Below, piece after piece: positions 7,772-16,800 of a stretch of 64,000 bases of DNA; position 1 is the first letter of the stretch; each line of letters starts with the position of its first letter. The notes beneath the pieces were generated by a model, which worked only from the letters and a program-made list of their open reading frames with translations, was not told where the DNA came from and made no database searches. The position numbers and the translations under genes are program-made. Where the stretch lies: positions 1 to 64,000 of the forward strand of contig CANHGK010000003.1 in the NCBI GenBank assembly GCA_947460235.1, read 5' to 3'. This stretch comes from Paenibacillaceae bacterium. GTDB lineage: Bacteria > Bacillota > Bacilli > Paenibacillales > CANHGK01.

Positions 7772-8497
7772 TTATTCTTCGTCCATCTCGAAGTTCGCAT
7801 ACACGTCTTGAACGTCGTCCAAGTCGCTGAATCCTTCCATCATGCGCTCAAGTGTTTTTGCGTTGTCACCGGCAACAGCGACGTAGTTTTGCGGTACCCA
7901 GCGAATGGATGCATTCCCAAGCGTAATTCCTGCTTTTTCGAGCGCATTTTTCACTTGTTCAAAATCATTTGGTGCCGTCAAAATTTCGAATTCATCTTCG
8001 CTCGCAAGCATTTCATCTGCGCCTGCTTCCAGTGCTTGCATGAGCATTTCATCTTCATCCTCATGGTCTTCACGGGAAACGATGATGACGCCTTTTTGGT
8101 CGAACATATAGGAAACGCAACCACTTTCACCCATATTTCCGCCTCGTTTATTAAAGGCAGAACGAACGTCAGCTGCGGTACGATTGCGATTATCTGTCAA
8201 ACACTTAACGAGAATTGCGACGCCACCTGGGCCGTAACCTTCGTACATGATTTCTTCATAAATAACATTCGCAGCATCCGCTCCGGACGCTTTCTTAATG
8301 GCGCGTTCGATGGAATCCATCGGCATTTGGATCGAGCGTCCATTGGCAATCGCTGTGCGAAGTGCGAAATTCGCGTCCGCACTTGGACCTCCTGCACGAA
8401 CCGCTGCATGAATTTCACGCGCGATTTTTACGAATTGATTATTTTTGGCTTGGTCGGCCTTTCCCTTCCGGCCTGCGAACAGTTTGAACTTTGCCAT
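7772..8497 (-). CDS. yebC: YebC/PmpR family protein (translation/transcription factor)
   Basis: A 241-residue full-length YebC family member. The N terminus (FAGRKGKADQAKNNQFVK) and the REIHAAVRAGGPSADANFALR segment match the family start. The GYGPGGVAILVKCLTDNRNRT core and NKRGGNMGESGCVSYMF segment are diagnostic. Members were first described as DNA-binding regulators; more recent work on relatives ties them to relief of ribosome stalling, notably at proline runs. The ATG at 8497 lies inside the 3' end of the helicase gene (59-bp overlap), with GAGGAG about 12 nt upstream. The two genes are thus co-transcribed, and translation of yebC may depend on ribosomes finishing the helicase. Confidence 0.92.
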   Translation of the reverse strand: MAKFKLFAGRKGKADQAKNNQFVKIAREIHAAVRAGGPSADANFALRTAIANGRSIQMPMDSIERAIKKASGADAANVIYEEIMYEGYGPGGVAILVKCLTDNRNRTAADVRSAFNKRGGNMGESGCVSYMFDQKGVIIVSREDHEDEDEMLMQALEAGADEMLASEDEFEILTAPNDFEQVKNALEKAGITLGNASIRWVPQNYVAVAGDNAKTLERMMEGFSDLDDVQDVYANFEMDEE

Positions 8498-9941
8498 TGT
8501 GACGATCGGCTCCTCTACGATTTGTTGGTTTATTTTGAATGGTTGGTTTATTTTCTTTTGTTTCTTTGTCTACAGGAGGTTTGTATTGCCCCGCTCTGTA
8601 AATTCTCGGCGAATTATTTGCCTTTTTGGCTGCAACAATCGCTTTTTGTGCGGCCGCTCTTGCCTTTGTTCCTTTGGTACCTTTGACAATATTTGCAGCG
8701 CTGCGTTTGGCCTTAATTTCTTCTGCGGACGGTCGTGTGCGACCTTCGATTAATTCACGTGTTTTCTTCGGTTGCACGATTCGATCAGCAATTTCTCCAG
8801 CGTGTAATTTTTTAGGATTCATTTTCATGCTTCCCTGTTTCTCAAACTCACGCAATTTTTCCCACTCATGTGCGGCAACAAGTGCAACGGCAATTCCGTC
8901 CATACCCGCACGAGCTGTACGACCATTCCGATGAGTGAACCATTCCATATTTTGCGGCAAATCATAGTGGAAAATATGGGAGATCCCTTCTACATCAATT
9001 CCACGTGCCGCCAAATCCGTAGCAACGAGCCATTGAATTTTACCGGTCCGGAATCGTTGAACAACTTGTTTGCGCTGTCTCGGGTGCAAATCACCGTGAA
9101 GCAATATACAATCAAAACCTGCACCAGCCATTGCTGAACCGAGTGCTTCTGCGCGAACACGCGTATTCGTAAACACGATCCCCAAGTATGGGTTGTACAT
9201 GCGCGCAAGTTCGAAGAAATTCGCTTCGCGTTCTGGATCGGTCACTTCAAATGCGTGTAATTCCAGGGTTGATACCGGTGTCCAACGGTCATCAACTTGA
9301 ACGTACAACGGTTCTTTCATAAACGGCAATACGATACGTTTAATTTTCTCCGGCATCGTCGCCGAGAACATGCCTTTTTGAGCGCGTGGTGATTTACGAA
9401 GCCACTCGCCTACTTGCTCGACGAAGCCCATTTTGACCATCGTATCCGCTTCATCTACAATGACCCAGCGCATACTATCTAATGAGATCAGTTTCCGTTT
9501 CAGTGCTTCTTCACAACGTCCGACCGTGGCCACGATGATGTGCGGTGCGTTTTTTAATTTATCAAATTGCCGCTCAGTGTCGACACCGCCGCTAAGCAAA
9601 ATGCTTCGTAATCGAATTTCATTACCTTCTGCATCTCGACCGACCGCATCATCTTGCGATGCGAACACTTGGATCGTCTGATGAATTTGCTGAGCAAGTT
9701 CACGGGATGGCGTCAAAATAAGCGCTTGCGACGCATCGCTATTTAATTTCACTTTTTGTAAGATCGGCAATAAAAACGCTAACGTTTTGCCTGTTCCCGT
9801 TTTCGATTGAACAATCACGTCATTACCTTCTAAAAACGCCGGAATCGTTTTTTCTTGCACGGGTGTTGGCGTATCAATCGCGAGTTCGCGCAGGCCTTGT
9901 TCGATAAATAAACGAAAGCCGTACGACTGCATAGTTTCCAT
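8439..9941 (-). CDS. DEAD-box ATP-dependent RNA helicase
   Basis: A 500-residue RNA helicase with the standard order: Q-motif FIEQGLRELAIDTPTPVQ, Walker A SKTGTGKT, Ib PSRELAQQ, DEAD box VDEADTM, SAT (FSATMPEKI), then the second RecA domain with VATDLAARGIDVEG and HRNGRTARAG. After about residue 370 comes a basic Lys/Arg-rich tail likely to contact RNA. The family remodels RNA in ribosome assembly, decay and cold adaptation. The minus-strand leader carries a small hairpin (CGGGCGTTTGCCCG) before AAAGGATG. The last 59 bp overlap yebC, an unusual length of overlap that encodes both the basic helicase tail and the YebC N terminus. Exact paralogue (CshA/B or DbpA type) is not resolved. Confidence 0.92.
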   Translation of the reverse strand: METMQSYGFRLFIEQGLRELAIDTPTPVQEKTIPAFLEGNDVIVQSKTGTGKTLAFLLPILQKVKLNSDASQALILTPSRELAQQIHQTIQVFASQDDAVGRDAEGNEIRLRSILLSGGVDTERQFDKLKNAPHIIVATVGRCEEALKRKLISLDSMRWVIVDEADTMVKMGFVEQVGEWLRKSPRAQKGMFSATMPEKIKRIVLPFMKEPLYVQVDDRWTPVSTLELHAFEVTDPEREANFFELARMYNPYLGIVFTNTRVRAEALGSAMAGAGFDCILLHGDLHPRQRKQVVQRFRTGKIQWLVATDLAARGIDVEGISHIFHYDLPQNMEWFTHRNGRTARAGMDGIAVALVAAHEWEKLREFEKQGSMKMNPKKLHAGEIADRIVQPKKTRELIEGRTRPSAEEIKAKRSAANIVKGTKGTKARAAAQKAIVAAKKANNSPRIYRAGQYKPPVDKETKENKPTIQNKPTNRRGADRHNGKVQTVRRPEGKGRPSQK

Positions 9942-10081
9942 GATAGTGTTTCATCCTTTCAATGGCGGGCAAACGCCCGTCTCATTTGATATGATACGCT
10001 CTTGTATTGATATATGGCAAGGGATGGGCTAATCTTGAATCATACAACTTTGTGATTTTTAGCGAAAGGAGCCTCGTTTCC

Positions 10082-10267
10082 GTGGCAGATACTGGTTCAC
10101 TTACGACATTTATTATTGTTTCATTTTTACTTGGTGGCTATCTCGTCTGGAAAAAAGATACACTACCTTATGGTGCACGGCGTGGCTTGGCCTTGCTTGC
10201 GATCGTGATGATCACAATGTCTTTCGGCTTAATTGTTTACAGTTTTTTCGTTCCTGCGTTGCCATAG
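10082..10267 (+). CDS. Small two-helix membrane protein
   Basis: The tracked frame begins at 10007, but GTG at 10082 follows AAAGGAG with 10-nt spacing and gives a 61-residue protein starting MADTGSLTTF. It has two hydrophobic helices (about residues 7-19 and 33-56) joined by a short basic loop (KKDTLPYGARR). No family is recognised. It is 27 bp upstream of pepF in the same direction, so they probably share a transcript, and it is divergent from the helicase-yebC unit. Confidence 0.65.
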   Translation: MADTGSLTTFIIVSFLLGGYLVWKKDTLPYGARRGLALLAIVMITMSFGLIVYSFFVPALP

Positions 10268-10294
10268 CATACACACTTTTTGGAGGGATCACGA

Positions 10295-12100
10295 ATGACG
10301 ACATCCGTAAAGAACCGTTCTGAACAACTTGTAACTGACCAATGGAAGTTGAGCGATTTATTTCCTTCCATCGAAGCATGGGAAACTGAATTTACCATGG
10401 TCAAATCGAAACTTGCCGAAATGGCAAACTTTAAAGGCCGACTGCATGAAGTGGATGCATTGCATGCTTGTTTTACGTTAGAAGATGAAATCGGTTTAGC
10501 TGCTGAGCGCTTGTATGTGTTCGCAAATATGTGGCATCACGAAGATACTGCGCTTGCAGAGCCTCAAGGGTACGCGGATCGCACGAAAAAGTTGAGCACC
10601 GAAGTTGGCGAGGCCATGTCTTATATTTCCCCAGAACTGCTCGCACTAGACGATGTACAGCTTCAGGCACTGATCGACCACGAAAAACTTGCATTTTACA
10701 AACAAACGTTAGAAGATCTTTGCCGCATGAAACCACATGTACTTAGCGACGCTGAAGAATCATTACTAGCGCAAGTTGGCCAAGTATCGCAAGCTGCAGG
10801 TACTATTTTTGGCATGCTCAACAATGCCGATTTGCAATTTCCTGAAATCGAAGATGCAAATGGAAACAAAGTACGCCTCACGCACGGCAACTACATTCAA
10901 TTTCTCGAAAACGCGAATCGTGACGTCCGCGCGCGTGCATTCGAAGCAATGTACAGCACGTACAAATCGTTCCGCAACACGTTCGCATCAACGCTAAGTG
11001 CCAACACGTCGAAGAATGTGTTTTATTCGAAAGCACGAAAATACGAATCCGCGCTTCACCAAGCGTTATTCGTTTATGAAATCCCGAAAACGGTGTACAC
11101 GAATTTAATCGACACGATGCATGAGCATTTGCCATTGTTACATCGCTATTTTGCCATCCGCAAGCGCTTGTTAAAAGTAGATGAACTGCATATGTATGAT
11201 TTGTTCGTTCCGCTTGTCGACGCAGTCGATTGGAAAATCACCTATTCCGACGCGAAAGCGAAAGTACTCGATTCCCTCAAACCACTTGGTGAAAATTATT
11301 TACGCGTGCTAAACGAAGGATTTACGAATCGCTGGATTGACGTATATGAGAATTCTGGGAAACGAAGCGGCGCATACAGTTGGGGCGCATTCGGCACGCA
11401 TCCATATGTTCTGCTCAACCATAAAGAAAACTTGAACAGCATGTTTACACTCACACACGAGATGGGTCATGCGTTGCATTCCTATTTTTCAGATCAAACC
11501 CAAGCGTACCGGTACGCGCAGTACACCATTTTCAATGCCGAAGTCGCATCCACATTAAATGAAGCGCTATTGATGAGTCATTTGCTCAACAACGCGTCCG
11601 AGGACAAAGACTTACTATATTTATTGACGTATTACGCCGATCAGTTCCGTACGACCGTGTTCCGTCAAGTTATGTTCGCAGAGTTCGAAATGCGCACGCA
11701 CGATATGGCGCAACAAGGTGTTCCGCTCACCGCTCAGTCGATGAGTGAACTATATTATGAATTAGTTAAGCAGTTCCACGGTCCAGACATGGTTGTCGAT
11801 GAAGTGATCGAAATGGAATGGGCACGAATCCCGCACTTCTATTCCAGTTTCTACGTGTACCAATACGCAACTGGTTTCTCTGCTGCAACAAGCTTAGCAT
11901 CACAAATTTTGAACGAAGGCCAACCGGCCGTCGACCGCTATCTTGGATTCCTTCAAAGCGGAGGCAGTGCAGATTCCATAACGCTACTCAAACGTGCGGG
12001 TGTCGATATGTCATCGCCGGAACCAATCCGCCAAGCACTCTCGGTATTCAGCGATGTACTTGATCGCATGGAAGCTGTCGTTGCTCGTATGGGGCTGTAA
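10295..12100 (+). CDS. pepF: Oligoendopeptidase F (M3B zinc metallopeptidase)
   Basis: A 601-residue cytosolic M3-family metallopeptidase that cleaves short peptides, typically after their uptake or release. The zinc site HEMGH with following LHSYFSD is near residue 389, and a Glu ligand is expected about 25 residues later in FNAEVASTLNE. An N-terminal helical M3 domain precedes it. The track starts at TTG 10280, but ATG 10295 is preceded by TTGGAGGG at 8-nt spacing and is preferred. It ends 10 bp before a strong terminator. Confidence 0.93.
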   Translation: MTTSVKNRSEQLVTDQWKLSDLFPSIEAWETEFTMVKSKLAEMANFKGRLHEVDALHACFTLEDEIGLAAERLYVFANMWHHEDTALAEPQGYADRTKKLSTEVGEAMSYISPELLALDDVQLQALIDHEKLAFYKQTLEDLCRMKPHVLSDAEESLLAQVGQVSQAAGTIFGMLNNADLQFPEIEDANGNKVRLTHGNYIQFLENANRDVRARAFEAMYSTYKSFRNTFASTLSANTSKNVFYSKARKYESALHQALFVYEIPKTVYTNLIDTMHEHLPLLHRYFAIRKRLLKVDELHMYDLFVPLVDAVDWKITYSDAKAKVLDSLKPLGENYLRVLNEGFTNRWIDVYENSGKRSGAYSWGAFGTHPYVLLNHKENLNSMFTLTHEMGHALHSYFSDQTQAYRYAQYTIFNAEVASTLNEALLMSHLLNNASEDKDLLYLLTYYADQFRTTVFRQVMFAEFEMRTHDMAQQGVPLTAQSMSELYYELVKQFHGPDMVVDEVIEMEWARIPHFYSSFYVYQYATGFSAATSLASQILNEGQPAVDRYLGFLQSGGSADSITLLKRAGVDMSSPEPIRQALSVFSDVLDRMEAVVARMGL

Positions 12101-12110
12101 AGAAAATCAA

Positions 12111-12156
12111 AAGACGCAGTTGTGCGGTGGAAATCACCGCGCGCTGCGTCTTTTTT
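12111..12156. terminator. Bidirectional terminator between pepF and serpin
   Basis: Perfect outer stem AAGACGCAG/CTGCGTCTT with an inner TGCGGTG/CACCGCG stem, then six T residues on the plus strand and an A-rich flank that gives a T-rich tail on the minus strand. It serves the convergent pepF and serpin genes. Confidence 0.9.
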
Positions 12157-12169
12157 CATGCAACTAATG

Positions 12170-13453
12170 TCAGTTTGTAGGCGGCACATTCATGACGCCC
12201 ATAAATAACATCGTGTCGGATTTCGAATCATAGATCGTGTAAAAAAACGGCCGATTGACGCTCATCGTTACAGGATCTCTCGACATGACAGCGGTAGCAA
12301 TCATCTCAATCGCAGTCGCAGCCGCCGCTTCCGTTCCCTCTTCATTGACATTTATTTTTGACTGTTGAATCACTTGACTAATCGCAAGCGGTACCTTTGA
12401 TGTCGTCAACTTACTGAAGTCCGCTTTTATAAACGCTTGTTTGACCCCGAGCAATTTAAGAATAGGAATGAAATCAACGCGATTTGCCATTGTGAATTTT
12501 GGCATAGACAAATCAAGATCAATCTGTCGAAACTGCCCTTTCCAGCGTTGCCAATTCGCATCGGTGATCTGTTTTATTACATCAGATAGATCACCATTTT
12601 CTTTCGGTAAAAATACATACATCGACAAATTTCCATTTCCATAAGGCAACGAAATCGCCTGAAACGTTGGTTTTTCCAAATAGTTAATGTAAGCGGATGA
12701 ATGCATAAACGGAATGTTCTTCTCTTTACCACGATAATAGAATGGTTGGTCGAATGTACTTTCCACCTTAAAGGGCAATTGCCATTTTGCTTTGAAATAA
12801 AGCGTATTGATGATCATCATGACCGCCGACGAGTCGAGTGAATCAAATAATTTTGGAACGAGTTTGTTGGTTTTGTCACTTACCCAGTGATTGATCAAAT
12901 CTTTTGTGTTCACATCTGTAAAATCAACGTTACGTATTTCCGCCGAATTGACCGTTTTGTTTTTCGTTAAAAACGTTGGAATGATCGGGAAACTTTTTTG
13001 CACCCACAACGAATTCGCCATTTTAACGCTGATGGAAGCATCGGATGTAAGCAATTTTCTCAGTGAAAGTGCATACGCCAATTGCAACTGCGACTCGTCC
13101 AATTCATGAAACTGAAATGCCTTCGCAAATTCTTTTTTAGTTTGTCCGGCCGATACAGGATAGAGAATCGTAAATGCCGAATAAATACTGACAGGTGAGA
13201 CGATCGCATTCCCCTTAGAGAACTGCTCGGCGGACAACATTTTTTGTAATAGGCTGAAACTAAACACTCGTTCACGCGATTGTACCTTATGCTGTTCCAC
13301 ATCTAATAAAAGAGGTGATGATTTCTCCGCAAATGCCGGAATCGGTCGATACGGCTTTGTCATCGCGAAACTAGTCTCAAACAACATTAAAAAGCTTGTG
13401 AAAAAAAGTGCCACGATCAAACTCATTTTAACAATGAAACGCTCCATCACCAT
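12170..13453 (-). CDS. Secreted serpin (serine protease inhibitor)
   Basis: A 427-residue serpin. A signal peptide (about residues 1-30, ending SFA) exports it. The serpin body starts near residue 60 (FSFSLLQKM), with NTLYFKAKWQLPF and hallmark C-terminal segments. The reactive-centre hinge NEEGTEAAAATA is small-residue rich, as in inhibitory serpins that insert the loop into sheet A. The scissile bond lies in TAVMSRD; counting from the hinge gives Thr at P1, counting from NRPFFY gives Met/Ser, because the loop is about four residues longer than in alpha-1-antitrypsin. Target protease unknown. GGAGGTG precedes the ATG. Serpins are sporadic in bacteria and probably of eukaryotic or transferred origin. 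Confidence 0.92.
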   Translation of the reverse strand: MVMERFIVKMSLIVALFFTSFLMLFETSFAMTKPYRPIPAFAEKSSPLLLDVEQHKVQSRERVFSFSLLQKMLSAEQFSKGNAIVSPVSIYSAFTILYPVSAGQTKKEFAKAFQFHELDESQLQLAYALSLRKLLTSDASISVKMANSLWVQKSFPIIPTFLTKNKTVNSAEIRNVDFTDVNTKDLINHWVSDKTNKLVPKLFDSLDSSAVMMIINTLYFKAKWQLPFKVESTFDQPFYYRGKEKNIPFMHSSAYINYLEKPTFQAISLPYGNGNLSMYVFLPKENGDLSDVIKQITDANWQRWKGQFRQIDLDLSMPKFTMANRVDFIPILKLLGVKQAFIKADFSKLTTSKVPLAISQVIQQSKINVNEEGTEAAAATAIEMIATAVMSRDPVTMSVNRPFFYTIYDSKSDTMLFMGVMNVPPTN

Positions 13454-13850
13454 ATCAATTACACCTCCATGATCTTATTTTACTACAATTACTGACGTGC
13501 ATTACCTCCAATAAGTTGCGCATCAGCACAAAAACAACCCATTTTTAAAATTTAAAGGCACAGTTTACGTACATTATAAAATAGTTTAATTCTAAATATT
13601 CAGAATTCTATTAATTATCTTATTAAAACAAATCTAAAAAACATCTTTTTATACATGTTTTAAAACCTTTGCACAAATTTAAATAACAAGGGATCTTGAA
13701 ATTAGCATTTCTTTTTTCGGTCGCGTTTCGGTGTCATTTCGGTTTTATTTCGGTACCGAAAAAAAGTGCTGCTTAATTGTTTCGGTGTCATATTCCACTC
13801 ATTATGTTACTGTTTCCTTTGTTAAAATATATAAAAGGAGAGAAACTAAA
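13454..13850. other. 397-bp AT-rich non-coding gap with phased repeats
   Basis: The left 260 bp are AT-rich with no gene or clear signal. The right part holds the TTTCGGT array (13715-13786) and a promoter-like TTAAAATAT just before the ribosome site of the RCC1 protein. The tracked frame starting at 13731 runs through the array and is not a real N terminus. Confidence 0.7.
13715..13790 (+). promoter_or_regulatory. Helically phased TTTCGGT repeat array (probable activator site)
   Basis: TTTCGGT occurs at 13715, 13726, 13737 and 13748, exactly 11 bp apart, and again at 13780, 32 bp (three helical turns) further on. The fourth copy is also half of the perfect 14-bp palindrome TTTCGGTACCGAAA (13748-13761). 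The 11-mer TTTCGGTGTCA is repeated exactly at 13726 and 13780. Heptamers with a 4-bp spacer on one helix face are how OmpR/SARP-type and other cooperative activators bind. The array ends about 60 bp upstream of the RCC1-protein start codon. Confidence 0.6.
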
Positions 13851-16800
13851 ATGAAAAAAATTGTATCCAAATTACTTTCAATCCTCTTAATGTTGAACGT
13901 AATGATGCCGTTTTTGGTAGCAAACGCTGCTGCAACCAATCCAAACGTGACGTTTTATGTTGATCAGTGCAAAACCACAACTGGTCAATCATGCTGGGTC
14001 GTAGGAGACTTTAGCAATTGGAGCACAACCGGAGGGATTGGCGGATTAAAGCTATTCACCAATCAAAATGGAGTTACGTATCCGAAATGGATGATGTCTA
14101 AATCATTTACTACAACTGCCATTCAGTTTAAGTTTGCTGTGGTGAATGATTCCACAGGTGCAATTGTTTCTTACGAGTCTTTAACCGCGAATCGCAGTTT
14201 AACACCAGTGGATGGCTCAACATATACAGCAACTTATGGTGTCGCAGGCGGAACAGTGGTAACACCAAGTGTTACAGCTACACCAACAAAAACGCCTGTA
14301 CCTACGGCTACTCCAATTGTGACGAGTGTGCCAACAGCGACACCTACAAAAACACCGATTCCAACAGCGACACCAACACCTGATCCAAAAATACCTGCGA
14401 TTACGTACACCACGGACAGTTCAGGTGGATATTATGACATTCGAGTTAAAATTACGGATTCAGATACAGGTCCAAGCAGTTTAACGATGACGGTAACTTC
14501 AAGTAACCAATCAATTGTTGCAGATAATAAACTCTCGTATGACAAAGTAAGTTCATATTACGATCGAATTGTTCGAATTCTATCGTTTGCAGGTGGATAT
14601 GGTCAAACGAATATAACAATCATGGTTTCTGATGGATCTCATGTTGGGTATGCAACGATTCCAATTATCATGAACGCGCCAACACCAACGCCGATACCTA
14701 CGGCAACACCAGTGCCTACGAAGACACCAGTTCCTACTGCAACACCAACACCAACACCAAAACCAACTGCAACACCTGTTCCAACTGCAACACCATCACC
14801 AACGCCGACACCGGTGCCAACATATAGTGTGCACTTATTTTATAAACCAACAATCTGGACTGAGGATACCGCGTATGCTTATGTGCTTGCGCAAACCGGT
14901 TTTGCAACAGGCGGTATTGCTCAATTTAACAACACCCCTGCCGCATATAAGCGCATGATGAAATCCAATAGCAATCCCGGATTTTTTGAAACCACCGTTA
15001 CGTACCAAGGAATTTATGGTGCACGGGTTCAGTTTACAAATGGCGATGGCATTTGGGACAGCAGTGATCAATATGGAATTACAAAAGGCGACGTGACTGT
15101 ATTGGGTCAAAAGGTATATGGGGGAACCCCTGCGCCTGCATTAAAAACGCCATCTCCTTCGCCAACTATTGCACCAACCGATAAACCGGTTCCTCCTAAT
15201 ACCATCGTCGTTTATTATCGCAATAGTAACTGGTGGTATGATGGTGGTCAAAGTTTCCGCGATCCGTATAATCCAGGTATCAATAATGAAGCGGTATCCA
15301 TTATTTATGGATTTGCATCTACTCCGAATCCTGCAGCGCCATCGAGCACACCTAGCATTGCATGGAAACCAAGCGGAGCTGGAACGAGTACCATTGGAAT
15401 GATTCATACGGGATATGGAGGGGCAACACTTTCTAAATCAAAAAAATATGAAGGTTATTGGGAAGGTGAAATCACCATTCCTACTGGAGCAGACCCCCGC
15501 GTGAATTTGATGTTCCATAATTATTTTGGCATATTAGATGATGGTGGTAATAAGCAAACTCCTTATTATAACCAATGTTATCCGCCAGCTTGTACGTTTA
15601 CTGATGGTGTATGGAACGCAGGCCCTCCGTCCAATTCGCCTTCTCTTTCGCCAGCGCCAATGACTGCCATTCAGATGGTTTCTGGAAGTAAGCATCACTT
15701 AATTCTTCGTTCGGATGGAACAGTTTGGGCATGGGGAGATAACACGTACGGACAGCTTGGCATTGGCACGGATGTCTTTTGGGTACAAAAAGGCAAACCA
15801 ATTGCTACACCAGCACCAGTCACCTATGTCGATGAAGCACATGCAGTACGTATTGTTGGGCTTAAAAACATCAAACAATTGTTTGCAGGAGCGAACTCAT
15901 CGTTTGCACTACTCGGCGATGGCACACTCATGGCATGGGGACAAAATGATTGCGGTCAGCTTGGCGATTTAAACTTTAATCTAAATTATGGCGATTTTGA
16001 TGCCAGAGTATATTCCCCGATGATCAGTCGTTCGCCTAAAGACGCTTATGGAAAACCCATTTGGAATACGAATTCAGATTATGCAATTAAACAAGTTGCT
16101 TCAGAAGTTGAAAACACGCATGTGCTATTAAACAACGGACTTGTTTATTCGTTTGGAAAAGATGGTGGACGATACAAACTTGGAGGCGTTTATCCAAATA
16201 CCGTTCGTTTTGGGCCGCAATTACTCAAAGAAGTTCGTCCCGTTACAATGAAAGCGGTCGCGGTGCCTTATGATCTTGTACTTGATAAAGTACCTTCTCC
16301 ATTTAACATCGCAATGAAAGCTTTTGGTGTTATTTTGAAAACGGTGATCCCAGATTTATCATCTTGTAATGTATTTTGCGTGACCATTCCATATGCGATT
16401 GATGGACCTGTTGATATCATTCCGCAAAATAATGGGCATTGGAGCACGGGCTTTGTTCCAGATCCGAGAAAACCACTTGAGTTAAATGCGACAAATTCGA
16501 TTGCTGCGTTTGTAGCAAACGTCGCAAATCAAGGGCAATATAACATTCGGTTAAAAGATACTGGCATCAATGTGATTTCAAATGGAGATTTACCAGAGAT
16601 TGCACTTGGTTCAGCGGTCAACTCTCCTACGTCTTATTTATCACCAGATGGAATCTACACAATTACTGGATTTTCAACGAAGACGCTACTTCCAAACAAT
16701 AGCGCTTCAAGTCCGAACCCATCAAAAATTGTAGATATGCGTTCCGGTCTTCATCACACCATTTTACTTCGCGCGGATGGCCATGTTTCCGCATTGGGAG

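Noticed and set aside
10007-10081. Extended N terminus of the small membrane protein
   Set aside because: GTG 10082 follows AAAGGAG at normal spacing, and the upstream part includes the ribosome site itself.
13731-13850. The tracked N-terminal 40 residues of the RCC1 protein frame
   Set aside because: It reads through the TTTCGGT array and lacks a ribosome site; ATG 13851 has AAAGGAG and begins a proper signal peptide.
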